Shown in pieces: positions 9,235-18,316 of a DNA stretch of 64,000 bases (position 1 is its first letter; each line of letters begins with the position of its first letter). Made by a program: the position numbers and the translations under genes. Under the pieces are notes generated by a model that saw only the letters and a list, made by a program, of their open reading frames with translations, was not told where the DNA came from and made no database searches. This stretch comes from Arthrobacter sp. ISL-72 (GTDB lineage Bacteria; Actinomycetota; Actinomycetes; Actinomycetales; Micrococcaceae): assembly GCF_018613755.1 (NCBI RefSeq), contig NZ_JAGGPP010000019.1, positions 62,001-126,000 on the forward strand, given 5' to 3'.

Positions 9235-9675
9235 CTACGCGTCCACGGCGGACGGGGCAGAGGACGAACGCCGCGGCTGGCCGGCAGCCGCTCCGTTATT
9301 CCCTGCGGCCTGGTGGTCTTCGGCGATGGCTTCGTGGTGCCGGATGACTTCGCCGATGATGAAGTTCAGGAACTTTTCTGCGAAGGCAGGGTCCAGGTGG
9401 GCTTCCTCGGCCAGGCGGCGGAGCCGTGCAATCTGGGCTGCCTCCCGGCCCGGATCCCCCGCGGGCAGGCTGTGGGCCGCCTTGAGGAAGCCGACCTTCT
9501 GGGTGGCCTTGAACCGCTCGGCCAGGAGGAAGACAAGGGTGGCGTCGATGTTGTCGATGCTGGACCGGATGGACAGCAGTTCCGCCATTACCGATTGGTC
9601 CACCTCGCCGGCCAGGGAGCTGGCTGAGGGGTCGTAGGATTCGGTATCTGGACGATCTTGGTTCTGCTCGGTCAT
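9235..9675 (-). CDS. Chorismate mutase (AroQ type II fold)
   Basis: The 146-residue protein has the all-helical AroQ pattern. A first helix begins near residue 30 (MAELLSIRSSIDNIDATLVFLLAERF), followed by the KVGFLKA segment, REAAQIARLRRLAEEAHLDP, and a closing helix FAEKFLNFIIGEVIRHH. It would convert chorismate to prephenate for phenylalanine and tyrosine synthesis in the cytoplasm. The N-terminal 28 residues and C-terminal 30 residues are low-complexity extensions. It is the first gene of a two-gene unit with the MetE-like protein. The ABC-transporter operon upstream ends in a hairpin that should insulate it. Confidence 0.85.
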   Translation of the reverse strand: MTEQNQDRPDTESYDPSASSLAGEVDQSVMAELLSIRSSIDNIDATLVFLLAERFKATQKVGFLKAAHSLPAGDPGREAAQIARLRRLAEEAHLDPAFAEKFLNFIIGEVIRHHEAIAEDHQAAGNNGAAAGQPRRSSSAPSAVDA

Positions 9676-9743
9676 GGGTCCAGTCTATGGGCACCGGACC
9701 GATTCCCTGCGGCTGTTAAGCGTCCGCGAAACGTTGCCGGCAG

Positions 9744-9788
9744 GACAGGAAAGCCCGCCGCCCCGGAGGGACAGCGGGCCTACCTGTC
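9744..9788 (-). terminator. Hairpin terminator after the peptide ABC transporter operon
   Basis: On the minus strand the arms GCCCGC (9774-9779) and GCGGGC (9753-9758) pair, and they are followed by TTTCCTGTCCT. An outer GACAGG/CCTGTC pair (9783-9788 and 9744-9749) nests around them. It sits just downstream of the double-ATPase gene. Confidence 0.7.
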
Positions 9789-9800
9789 ACCGAAAAGGAA

Positions 9801-11495
9801 CTAGCCGGCCAGCAGCGGACGGTTCGCTTCCCGGCGCCGTGCCTGTTCGTCCGGATCAGGCACGGGCAGCGATGCGATGAGCCGGCGTGTGTAGCCATGT
9901 TGCGGCGCGCCCATCACCTGCGTGCCGAGACCCTGTTCGACGAGTTTGCCCTTGTAGAGCACCCCGACCCAGTGGGACAGGATGTCCACCACCGCAAGGT
10001 CGTGGCTGATGAACAGGGCGGCGAACCCGAACTCATGCTGAATCTGCTTGAACAGTTCCAGCACCACGGCCTGGACGGAGACGTCCAGGGCGGACGTGGG
10101 TTCGTCGGCAATCAGGAGCTTGGGGTTCAGGATGAGGGCCCTGGCCAATGATGCCCGCTGGCGCTGCCCGCCGGACAGTTCGTGCGGGAACCGGTCAGCG
10201 TAAGACGCCGGCAGTTGCACGGATTCGAGCAGTTCCCCCACGCGTTTGCGCGCCTGGGCCGGCGTGGGGTTGCTGTGGATCAGCAGCGGCTCGGCCACGC
10301 AGTCGCCGATGGTCAGCTGCGGGTTGAAGGATGCTGCAGGGTCCTGGAACACGAAGCCGATCTCTTTGCGGAGGGGTTTGAAGGTGCGTTCCTTGAGGTT
10401 CAGCATTTCGTAACCCAGCACGTTCAGGCTGCCGCCGGTGGTGCGGTTAAGCCCTGCGATGGCCCGGCCGATGGTGGTCTTTCCGGAGCCGGATTCGCCC
10501 ACCAGTCCGAAGACTTCGCCTTCGGAAAGCGTGAAGCTGACGCCGTCCACGGCCTTGAAACCGGGGCTGCCCAGCCTGCCGGGATACTCGATGGTGAGGC
10601 CCCTGGCTTCCACCAGGGTCCGGCGGTCCTGGTGGGCCCGGGCGGTCATTCCCTGTGAGGCGGAATTCCTGCCCAGATGCGGCACCGCGGCGAGCAGCTT
10701 CCGGGTGTACTCCTGCTTCGGCTTTGCGAACAGGACCCGCGCGGGGGCCTCCTCCACAACGTCCCCCTGGTACATGACCACCACGCGGTCGGCCAGGTCC
10801 GCCACCACACCCATGTTGTGGGTGATCAGGACGATCGAGGTGCCGTACTTGTCCCGCAGGTCCCGCAGGAGCTGGAGGATCTCCGCCTGGACGGTGACGT
10901 CGAGGGCCGTGGTGGGCTCGTCTGCCACGATCAGCCCCGGATTGAGTGCCAGGGCGGCAGCAATGACCACCCGCTGTTTCTGGCCTCCGGAAAACTGGTG
11001 GGGGTAGTAATCCACGCGGTGTTCCGGGTCCGGAATCCCTACCTTCCGGAGGGCATCGATGGCCCGGGACCTGGCTTCCTTGGCCGATACCTTTCGGCCA
11101 CCCCCTGCGGCGTGGGCACGGATGCCTTCGGCGATCTGCCACCCTACGGTGAAGACCGGGTTCAGTGCCGTGGAGGGTTCCTGGAATACCATGGCGACGT
11201 CCCGGCCGCGGATCTGCCGAAGCTTCGCCGGGCTCACGCTGATCACGTTGTTGCCTTTGATCACCACCGCTCCGGAGCTGATCGCGGTCTCCGGTAGGAG
11301 CCCCAGGATCGTCTTGGCAGTGACAGTCTTGCCCGAACCGGACTCGCCGACGATCGCCACAACTTCGCCCGGGTTCACCTCGAGGCTGACGTCTTTTACC
11401 GCGAAGACATCACCGGAGTCGGTGGCGAACGTTACCTTCAGGTGGTCAATGTCCAGCACGGGCCCGGTGCCGTGTGGGTCGATATTGATCGTCAT
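9801..11495 (-). CDS. Dipeptide/oligopeptide ABC transporter, fused double ATPase (DppD-DppF type)
   Basis: This 564-residue protein carries two complete ATP-binding cassettes in one chain. The first has Walker A GESGSGKT at about residues 50-57 and signature FSGGQKQR. The second has Walker A GESGSGKT near residue 340 and signature LSGGQRQR; both have DEPTTALD/DEPTSALD Walker B regions. It powers peptide import through the two permeases encoded upstream. The ATG forms an ATGA overlap with the permease stop, so translation is coupled. Fused DppDF ATPases are common in actinobacteria. The exact peptide range cannot be read from the sequence. Confidence 0.95.
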   Translation of the reverse strand: MTINIDPHGTGPVLDIDHLKVTFATDSGDVFAVKDVSLEVNPGEVVAIVGESGSGKTVTAKTILGLLPETAISSGAVVIKGNNVISVSPAKLRQIRGRDVAMVFQEPSTALNPVFTVGWQIAEGIRAHAAGGGRKVSAKEARSRAIDALRKVGIPDPEHRVDYYPHQFSGGQKQRVVIAAALALNPGLIVADEPTTALDVTVQAEILQLLRDLRDKYGTSIVLITHNMGVVADLADRVVVMYQGDVVEEAPARVLFAKPKQEYTRKLLAAVPHLGRNSASQGMTARAHQDRRTLVEARGLTIEYPGRLGSPGFKAVDGVSFTLSEGEVFGLVGESGSGKTTIGRAIAGLNRTTGGSLNVLGYEMLNLKERTFKPLRKEIGFVFQDPAASFNPQLTIGDCVAEPLLIHSNPTPAQARKRVGELLESVQLPASYADRFPHELSGGQRQRASLARALILNPKLLIADEPTSALDVSVQAVVLELFKQIQHEFGFAALFISHDLAVVDILSHWVGVLYKGKLVEQGLGTQVMGAPQHGYTRRLIASLPVPDPDEQARRREANRPLLAG

Positions 11496-12514
11496 GAGCT
11501 GCTCACTTCTGATTGGAGCGCAGCCTGCGCGCCCGCGGTGGAATCGGGTCCGACTTTGCCTGCCGCGGCCTTTTTGCGGCCGCGCAGCCGCGGATCGTTG
11601 AGATCATTGATGCTTTCGCCGACGAGGGTGAGTCCCAGCACCGTAAGCACGATGGCCAGGCCGGGGAACACGCCGGTCCACCAGATTCCCGAGGTGGTGT
11701 CCGCCAGTGCCTTGTTGAGGTCGAAGCCCCACTCCGCGGCTGACGTCGGTTCAATGCCGAAGCCCAGGAAGCCCAGGCCCGCCAGCGTGAGGATGGCCTC
11801 GGAGGCGTTGAGCGTGAAGATCAGCGGCAAGGTCCGCGTGGCGTTCTTGAAGATGTGCCGGCTCATGATCCGGACGTTTGACGCTCCCACCACCTTCGCG
11901 GATTCCACGAAGGGCTCGGCCTTGAGCCGGATGGTTTCGGCCCGGATCACCCGGAAGTACTGCGGGATGAACACAACGGTGATGGAGATCGCCGCCGCTA
12001 TGATGCCGCCCCACAGGCTGGACCTGCCTCCGCTGATGACAATCGCCATGACAATGGCCACCAGCAGCGAGGGGAAGGCATAGACTGCGTCGGCGATCAC
12101 AACCAGGATGCGGTCCAGCCAGCCGCCGATGTAGCCGCTGACCAGGCCAAGGATCACGCCGATGAAGATGGACATGACCACGGCCACCACGATCACCATG
12201 ATGGCGGTCTGCGCTCCCCAGACAACCCTGGAGAAGACGTCGTAGCCGCCGACGGTGGTTCCCCAGAGGTGGTTTCCGCCCGGTGCCTGCTGTGCGGGGA
12301 ACCCGCCGTCGGCGTCGGAGATCTGCGAAAAGCCGTAGGGGGCGATCAGCGGCGCAAAAATGGCTGTAAGCAGGAAAATTCCTGTCAGCACGAGCCCGGT
12401 GACGAGCATTCCGCGCTGCAGGCCGACGCTCTTGTTGAAGTGCGACACCACGGGCAGCCGGCCGAACCATGACGCCCGCGGGTCCTTGTAGGTGGTGATG
12501 GGATCGGAACTCAT
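11492..12514 (-). CDS. Dipeptide/oligopeptide ABC transporter permease (DppC type)
   Basis: The 340-residue inner-membrane permease has an N-terminal cytoplasmic stretch with a first helix (TGLVLTGIFLLTAIFAPLIAPYG). The permease core has about five more helices, with the ABC-contacting EAA-like loop around SAKVVGASNVRIMSRHIFKN. It pairs with the DppB-type permease, whose stop codon ends one base before this ATG. The C-terminal Ala/Lys-rich tail is variable. Confidence 0.92.
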   Translation of the reverse strand: MSSDPITTYKDPRASWFGRLPVVSHFNKSVGLQRGMLVTGLVLTGIFLLTAIFAPLIAPYGFSQISDADGGFPAQQAPGGNHLWGTTVGGYDVFSRVVWGAQTAIMVIVVAVVMSIFIGVILGLVSGYIGGWLDRILVVIADAVYAFPSLLVAIVMAIVISGGRSSLWGGIIAAAISITVVFIPQYFRVIRAETIRLKAEPFVESAKVVGASNVRIMSRHIFKNATRTLPLIFTLNASEAILTLAGLGFLGFGIEPTSAAEWGFDLNKALADTTSGIWWTGVFPGLAIVLTVLGLTLVGESINDLNDPRLRGRKKAAAGKVGPDSTAGAQAALQSEVSSS

Positions 12515-12515
12515 G

Positions 12516-13607
12516 TCAGTACCTCACACGGGGGTCGATCAGCGCGGCGACGATGTCGACGATGAAGTTGGTCACGGCCACGATCACTGCGAGCAGGACT
12601 ACGATGCCCTGGACAGCCACGAAGTCCCGGGCCGTGAGGTAGGTGGCGAGCTGGAAGCCAAGGCCTTTCCATTCAAAGGTGGTCTCGGTCAGCACCGCAC
12701 CGCCCAGCAGCACGGCGATCTGCAGGCCCATCACGGTGATGATGGGAATAAGCGCGGGCTTGTAGGCATGCTTGGTCACCAGCCGGAATTCGCTGACGCC
12801 GCGTGAACGGCCGGCCTCTACGTAATCCTTGCCCAGGGTGCCGATGACGTTGGTGCGGACCAGCCGGAGGAAGATTCCGGCAGTCAGCAGGCCAAGGGCA
12901 AGGGCTGGCAGCACAGCATGTGCCAGAACGTCCCCGAGCGCGGCCATGTTGCCGCTGCGGATGGCATCCACCCAGTAGATGCCGGTGGGTGCCTGCAGCG
13001 ACGTGAGCTGCAGTTCGCTGGACGTCCTGGCCCGCCCCGCGACCGGCAGCCATCCCAGCCATACGGAGAAAGTCAGTTTGAACAGCAGCCCGGAAAAGAA
13101 CACCGGCGTGGCGTAGCAAAGGATCGCAAAGATGCGCAGCACGGCGTCGGGCGCCTTGTCGCGCCGGTGCGCGGCAACCATGCCCAGCGGGATGCCCACC
13201 AGCAGTGCAACGAGCAACGCGTTGATGGTCAGTTCAAGAGTGGCGGAACCGTAGGTGGCAAGCATCTCGGTGACCTGCCGGTTATCGGAAAGCGTCGTGC
13301 CGAAATTGCCCGTGATGAGTTGCCCGAGGTACTCGAAGTACTGGACGAGGATCGGGCGGTCATAGCCGGCCGCCGTGATCCTCTCCGCCAGCTGTTCAGG
13401 CGGGAGCCGGCCGCCCAGCGCGGCGGTAATGGGATCACCGGTGATCCGCATCAGGAAGAAGACCATGGTGACCAAAATCAGGATGGTGGGAAAGATCAGG
13501 AGGAACCTGATCAGGATGTATTGGCCCAGTCCCCCGCCGGCCGACTTCTTCTTTGACGGCAGGAGGCCGTCGGCGTCGGTTGGCGGCGCCTCAATAAGTG
13601 TTGTCAT
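12516..13607 (-). CDS. Dipeptide/oligopeptide ABC transporter permease (DppB type)
   Basis: The 363-residue permease has the DppB layout: a first helix near residues 28-50 (LIRFLLIFPTILILVTMVFFLMR), a periplasmic loop with the family pattern DRPILVQYFEYLGQLITGNFG, and then five helices. The EAA-like loop is GKDYVEAGRSRGVSEFRLVTKH. An N-terminal Lys/Asp-rich cytoplasmic extension of about 25 residues is present. It is followed without a gap by the DppC-type gene. It is preceded by a 134-base interval with two hairpins that separates it from the binding-protein gene. Confidence 0.92.
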   Translation of the reverse strand: MTTLIEAPPTDADGLLPSKKKSAGGGLGQYILIRFLLIFPTILILVTMVFFLMRITGDPITAALGGRLPPEQLAERITAAGYDRPILVQYFEYLGQLITGNFGTTLSDNRQVTEMLATYGSATLELTINALLVALLVGIPLGMVAAHRRDKAPDAVLRIFAILCYATPVFFSGLLFKLTFSVWLGWLPVAGRARTSSELQLTSLQAPTGIYWVDAIRSGNMAALGDVLAHAVLPALALGLLTAGIFLRLVRTNVIGTLGKDYVEAGRSRGVSEFRLVTKHAYKPALIPIITVMGLQIAVLLGGAVLTETTFEWKGLGFQLATYLTARDFVAVQGIVVLLAVIVAVTNFIVDIVAALIDPRVRY

Positions 13608-13628
13608 TGGTACCTAAAAAATGTGCGC

Positions 13629-13708
13629 TTCCGGCAGCCTCGTGAGCGCCGGAATCTGTTGCCCTGCCTCAGCGCGAAAGGCGGGAGGCCGTGCAGGCGC
13701 CCCGCCTT
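13629..13708 (-). terminator. Two hairpins between the binding-protein gene and permease genes
   Basis: On the minus strand, first AAGGCGGG (13701-13708) pairs with CCCGCCTT (13678-13685), followed by TTCGCG. Then TTCCGGC (13647-13653) pairs with GCCGGAA (13629-13635). Such stem-loops commonly act as a leaky terminator or 3' stabiliser, so that more binding protein than permease is made. That role is inferred. Confidence 0.55.
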
Positions 13709-13741
13709 CCCCGGTGGTCAGGACCGGATAAGGAACTGGAC

Positions 13742-15373
13742 CTACTTGGAAATTACGCCAAGACGGGTCTTGAAGGATGCGTCCAGGGTCTGGTCGACAC
13801 CCTTGACGTCCTTTCCGGCAACCATGAGCTGGGCGCCTTGCAGCAGCGGCAGCGTGGAGAGGTCCTTGGCGACGGCAGTCTGCGCTTCACCCAGCACCTT
13901 CTCGCGCTCCGCCTTGTCCACGGTGGTCAGCTGCTTGGTGATCAGGTCCGTCACTGCGGCGTTCTCGTAGTGGTTCTTGAGGAAGTTGTTCGGAAGGAAG
14001 AACGGGGTCAGGTAGTTGTCCGCGTCCGAGTAATCCGGGAACCAGCCGAGCTGGTACACGGGGTAGACGTCCTTGGTACGGTCCTTCGAATACGTGACCC
14101 ATTCGGTGGACTGCAGGTCCACCGTGAACAGGCCGGACTTCTCCAGCTGTTCCTTGATCATGGCGTACTCGTCACCGGAGGACTTGCCGTAGTGGTCCGG
14201 GTTGTACTGCAGCTTGATGTTGACCGGGGCCGTGACTCCTGCATCGGAGAATGCCTTCTTGGCCTTGTCCAGGCTGGGCTTGCCGTTGCCGTCGCCGTAC
14301 ATTTCCTTCAGCGGCTGGATCGCGCCGGCGAAGCCGTCCGGCACCACGGAGTAGGCCGGCAGGTAGGTGCCCTTGTAAACCTGGGTGGCGATGGCGTCGC
14401 GGTCCACGATGTTCGCCATGGCCTGGCGGACGGCCAGTGCCTTGGCGGGATCGGCGTCGGGGGCCTTGGCACCGAAGGGCATGGTGTCGAAGTTGAACAC
14501 GATGTAGCGCAGCTCGCCGCCGGGTCCCTTGTGGACGGTGACCTTTGAATCCTTCTCAAGGTCCGCGGCGTCGGTCGCCGTCAGGCTCCGGCCGGCGACG
14601 TCGATGCTTCCCTGCTGGACTTCCAGCTTGAGGTTGTTCGAGTCAGCGTAGTACTTGATGTTGGCGCCGTCATTGGCGGGCTTGCCCAGCAGGCCCTTGT
14701 AGTCGGGGTTGGCTTTGAGGCTGACCAGCTCGTTCTTTTTGTAGCTCTCGATGGTGTACGGGCCGGCGAAAGGCTTGCCCTTGACGATCTCGTCGTCACT
14801 CATCAGCTTGTCGGCCGGGAACACCTCTTCATCGACGATGGGTCCGGCATTGGCGGCAAGCACGCCCGGGAAGACCTGGTCGTTGCCGGCCTTGAGCTTG
14901 AAGACAACCGTTGCGTCGTCCTTCGCGGTGACCGATTCGAGGTTTGCAAGGAGCGAGGCGGGGCCATTGTCGTCCGCGATGCCCACAACACGGTCGATGG
15001 AGAACTTCACGTCCGAGGAGGTGAGGGCATGGCCGTTCGCGAATTTTAGGTCCGGCTTGAGCTTGACGGTGTATTCGGTGGGGCTGGTGAATTCCGCGGA
15101 TTCCGCGATGTCGGGCGAAGCATCTGCCGTGCCCGGCTTGGCGTTGAGGAGGAACGGATAGATCTGGTTCATCACCATGAAGGAGCCGGCATCGTAGGAA
15201 CCTGCAGGATCGAGGGTAACGACCTTGTCAGTGGTGCCGTAGGTGATGGTTCCGCCGCCGGCGCCCCCGGTGGAAGTTCCGCCGCCGGACGGGCCCGTGC
15301 AGGCTGTCAGTGCAAGTGCGGAAGCACCTGCGAGCGCGATAGCGCCGTGCAGGGCCTTTTTATTCATTGCCAT
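13742..15373 (-). CDS. Peptide ABC transporter substrate-binding lipoprotein (SBP family 5)
   Basis: The 543-residue protein begins with a lipoprotein signal. Lys residues at 5-6 precede a hydrophobic stretch ending ALTAC, with C25 as the acylation site and a Gly/Ser linker after it. The mature part has the family-5 binding-protein layout: GTTDKVVTLDPAGSYD at the start, LKPDLKFANGHALTSSDVKFS, and RQAMANIVDRDAIA. It would bind peptides outside the membrane and hand them to the permeases encoded downstream on the same strand. The open frame extends to 15517, but the ATG at 15373 is the one giving a proper signal peptide. Confidence 0.92.
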   Translation of the reverse strand: MAMNKKALHGAIALAGASALALTACTGPSGGGTSTGGAGGGTITYGTTDKVVTLDPAGSYDAGSFMVMNQIYPFLLNAKPGTADASPDIAESAEFTSPTEYTVKLKPDLKFANGHALTSSDVKFSIDRVVGIADDNGPASLLANLESVTAKDDATVVFKLKAGNDQVFPGVLAANAGPIVDEEVFPADKLMSDDEIVKGKPFAGPYTIESYKKNELVSLKANPDYKGLLGKPANDGANIKYYADSNNLKLEVQQGSIDVAGRSLTATDAADLEKDSKVTVHKGPGGELRYIVFNFDTMPFGAKAPDADPAKALAVRQAMANIVDRDAIATQVYKGTYLPAYSVVPDGFAGAIQPLKEMYGDGNGKPSLDKAKKAFSDAGVTAPVNIKLQYNPDHYGKSSGDEYAMIKEQLEKSGLFTVDLQSTEWVTYSKDRTKDVYPVYQLGWFPDYSDADNYLTPFFLPNNFLKNHYENAAVTDLITKQLTTVDKAEREKVLGEAQTAVAKDLSTLPLLQGAQLMVAGKDVKGVDQTLDASFKTRLGVISK

Positions 15374-15672
15374 CTGTGGACTTTCTGTTCGATGAGTACA
15401 CGCGCGCCGCCCGGCAACCGGATCAGTTGGACTCGATGGGCGGAACGTGGTCCTGATCACATGATTCAACCAGACAGCAACATGGCAAACCGCCGAATCC
15501 TGTGAGTTGAGACACAAAATTTATCTGACTGGGGCAAAACTATCGTTTTCTTCTGCCTGAGTGCCGGTTTGGCATTCGGTGCAACGATTTCCGGGCACCA
15601 AAAGCCGGCGGCCATTGAAGAGCCATCACGCCCGGAATACAGTTGCCCTACCCGGCTGAAGGAAAACACATC
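15374..15672. other. Divergent intergenic region
   Basis: These 299 bases separate the leftward peptide-binding-protein gene from the rightward caspase gene. The middle (about 15510-15560) is clearly more A/T-rich than the surrounding genes, as expected for promoters. I could not assign a convincing pair of -35/-10 boxes on either strand. No RNA motif or small gene was recognised. Confidence 0.5.
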
Positions 15673-16500
15673 ATGAGCAAAGCCGCCCTTTGTGTGGGTA
15701 TCAACGAATTTGAACACCTCCCCGGATCCAGCTGGTTGCAGGGCTGCGTCAACGACGCCCGGGACATCGCCGGACTACTCCGGGCAAACTATGGTTTCGC
15801 CGAGAGCGACATCACCATGCTGCTGGACTCACAGGCCACGAAGGAGCAGGTGGTGGCCCGGCTCAGTTCGATGCTGGACCGCGCCGCCGCGGGCGAGCTT
15901 CAGCACATTGTCTTCACGTTCTCCAGCCATGGAACGCAGATTCCGGACACCAGCGACGACGAGGCGGACCGGCTGGATGAAGCCTTCGCCTGCTACGACA
16001 TCAACAACTCCGGAGACTCCTGGGATCCGGCCACCGTCATTTCGGACGACGAGCTGTTCGCCCTCTTCGCGCGCCTGCCGGACGGCGTCCTGTTTGACGT
16101 TGTCCTGGACACCTGCCACAGCGGCACCGGGCTGAAATCCTTGGACCTCCTGCCCGGGCGCCGGCCCCGGTTCCTGCCGGCTCCGACGCCGCGGGGCGTA
16201 GCAGCCACCGAGTTCGCCGACACGAGGGCGCTGCGGGACCTGGTCAAAACCGGCCAGGGAGTGAAACCGGTCCTCCTGGCCGCGTGCCGGGCTGACCAGA
16301 CGGCCGCCGACGCCTTCCTGGAAGGGCGCTACAACGGCGCATTCACGTACAACTTCATCAAGGCCGTGACGGGCGACGGGACCCTGGGCAGGGCGGAGAT
16401 CCTCAAGCAGGTCAGCAAAGGCCTCAGGGCGGGCGGTTTCGACCAGGTGGCCCAGCTGGAAGGCACGACGGCGGCGCGGAAGTCCTCGTGGGGAAGCTGA
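15673..16500 (+). CDS. Caspase family (C14-type) cysteine protease, orthocaspase-like
   Basis: The 275-residue protein is a single caspase-fold p20-like domain. The N-terminal strand and helix SKAALCVGINEF, then LQGCVNDARDIAGLL, are typical. The catalytic His is H86 in FTFSSHGTQ and the catalytic Cys is C148 in VVLDTCHSGTG. A later LLAACRADQTAAD and FTYNFIKAV complete the fold. No transmembrane helix, WD40, NACHT or other sensor domain is attached. The ATG at 15673 has GAAGGAAA eight bases upstream and was preferred over the upstream TTG. The gene converges with a HExxH metalloprotease gene 33 bases away. Substrate specificity (Arg/Lys or Asp) cannot be deduced safely. Confidence 0.9.
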   Translation: MSKAALCVGINEFEHLPGSSWLQGCVNDARDIAGLLRANYGFAESDITMLLDSQATKEQVVARLSSMLDRAAAGELQHIVFTFSSHGTQIPDTSDDEADRLDEAFACYDINNSGDSWDPATVISDDELFALFARLPDGVLFDVVLDTCHSGTGLKSLDLLPGRRPRFLPAPTPRGVAATEFADTRALRDLVKTGQGVKPVLLAACRADQTAADAFLEGRYNGAFTYNFIKAVTGDGTLGRAEILKQVSKGLRAGGFDQVAQLEGTTAARKSSWGS

Positions 16501-16533
16501 CGGAGGCTCACCCGCTGTGTGCACTCCGTTCCC

Positions 16534-18174
16534 TCACTCCGTGCGTTCATCCTCCCGGTGGAACGTTGCGGCCGGCATTCTGATCCCGGCTTCCCTTTTG
16601 ATGGCTTCAAGTTTTTCCTGCTGCCACTCCGCGTCCATGACCGGCTTCAGTGCGGCGAAACAGAGCCTTCCACCCTCATCGAACCGAAGCAGTCCCCCGC
16701 CGCGGACGGTGTAATAGTCGCTGTCCACTCGGAGACCGAGCTTGTTCCTTGCTTCGGTTTTTGACATCGTGACCGACTGTACGTAGGAGGCGCCGATTTC
16801 GGAGACGACGAAACCGTCCGGCCCCACACGTGTACTTGGGCGCACTCTGTTCACAACGATGCCCGCGTTCTGGTCAATGCCCGCTGCCTCAATCAATCGC
16901 GGGTTCTCCCACATGAACCGGTTGATCTCCTCGGGATCGGCGGCGAGGGCGGACAAGCGGACCGGGTAGCGCAGGTCGCGCAGATGCTTCAGCCCATCCA
17001 GAAGCTCATCCGGTTCCGTGGCAAGGTCGATGTCCCAAAACGCGTCGCGGACCGCCTGCCGGTATCCCATCATGTCGGTGGGGACCAGCACGGCGTCGGC
17101 TGCGAGAATTCCCCGCAGCAGGTCCTCCCAGCCCGGGTCCACCGGCGGCATGTAGGCGAGTCCGCGCAGCACCATCCCTAACATCTGATGCCCAAGCTGC
17201 GCCCCGGCTTCGGCCACCTGGTACCGGCTGGAGCGGCCGCCCGGCCTTTCCAGGCGCTGCTGCCAGAGTTTGACGACCGCATCCAGCACGGCCTTGACAG
17301 CGATCTCACCCCGCCGGTGAGGTTCAGGATCCAGCCGCCACTCGAACGGCACATCCGTGTCCAGCGGCCGGCGGGCGGCGCCCCGGGAAAACAATCCGTC
17401 CGCCAGCCCGAACAGGCCGGACGCCAGGACTTCCTTTTCGATGTTCCGGGCGCGCAGGATTCCCTGTTTGCCGTCTGCGCCCGGAAGGGCCACTGACAAC
17501 TGTTGCTCCACCCGCTCCGGCGATGAAAAGACGCTTAGCATTGCCACGACATCCGCTATGCACTCGTGCAGGGCATAGCCGTCGAGCAAAGCGTCGCTGT
17601 CCGTCCACATGCGTCGGTAACCGTCCAAGACCGCGTGCGTTACCTCATGGGCCACAAGGTCGTGATAGAGCGCCAGCGGGACGGAGCGTTTGGAACGTTC
17701 ATCGGTACTGTGCCCGAAACGGATCAGGCCGCGCTCCCGGTCGTAGCCGGTGGAAGTGTAAGGGATTGTGTCATACACGCTGATGACCAGCCGGTGGCCC
17801 GAGGCCCAGCCCATCCGGCGTCCTAGCGTGGTTTCAAAGGCCTGGAGGGTGGCCGTCGCCACAGCGTAGACATGCTGCGCCAGGAACCGGCTGTCGGCCA
17901 ACAACTCTTCGAGTTCCGAAGGGGCGGGCTGGTCGTCGATGCACCATTCGTTGCGGTCCACGGACAGGGAAATGGGCCGAGGCGCGTCAGCCCCGGGAGC
18001 ACGGACGCGCAGCGCCAGGCGTCCTCCGACCGGGCCGTTGACGATCCTCTCCACGGGGATCCGGATGCTGGTGGTGAGGGGCTTTCCCGATTTGCGGGTG
18101 AAGGGGCCCTCGGCGAGCGCGGTAAGCGCAACCATCTCGAGGCCATGCCCGATTCCAAGCGCTGCAGAGACCAT
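16534..18174 (-). CDS. HExxH zinc metalloprotease, gluzincin-like
   Basis: The 546-residue protein has a zinc-protease signature HEVTH at residues 176-180, followed 24 residues later by ECIAD (E204, D208). That matches the third-ligand pattern of thermolysin-like gluzincins. The surrounding residues (YHDLVAHEVTHAVLDGYR) are strongly protease-like, but the remainder matches no family I can name with certainty. There is no signal peptide or membrane helix, so it is probably cytosolic. The C-terminal region (about 440-546) looks like a separate beta-rich domain. It converges with the caspase-like gene, making a two-protease locus. Close functional assignment is not possible from sequence alone. 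Confidence 0.75.
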   Translation of the reverse strand: MVSAALGIGHGLEMVALTALAEGPFTRKSGKPLTTSIRIPVERIVNGPVGGRLALRVRAPGADAPRPISLSVDRNEWCIDDQPAPSELEELLADSRFLAQHVYAVATATLQAFETTLGRRMGWASGHRLVISVYDTIPYTSTGYDRERGLIRFGHSTDERSKRSVPLALYHDLVAHEVTHAVLDGYRRMWTDSDALLDGYALHECIADVVAMLSVFSSPERVEQQLSVALPGADGKQGILRARNIEKEVLASGLFGLADGLFSRGAARRPLDTDVPFEWRLDPEPHRRGEIAVKAVLDAVVKLWQQRLERPGGRSSRYQVAEAGAQLGHQMLGMVLRGLAYMPPVDPGWEDLLRGILAADAVLVPTDMMGYRQAVRDAFWDIDLATEPDELLDGLKHLRDLRYPVRLSALAADPEEINRFMWENPRLIEAAGIDQNAGIVVNRVRPSTRVGPDGFVVSEIGASYVQSVTMSKTEARNKLGLRVDSDYYTVRGGGLLRFDEGGRLCFAALKPVMDAEWQQEKLEAIKREAGIRMPAATFHREDERTE

Positions 18175-18316
18175 AGCCGGCCCGCTTTCCTCAACTTTGC
18201 AGCCTCACCTTGTGAAGGGGAGGTCTGCATCAAACCTGGTTCCCCAGGCCTCAATTATTGCGGGCGCAGGCATGAATGACTACGGTTTCCCGGCGCGGGC
18301 CGCCGGCCGGCTCCGG

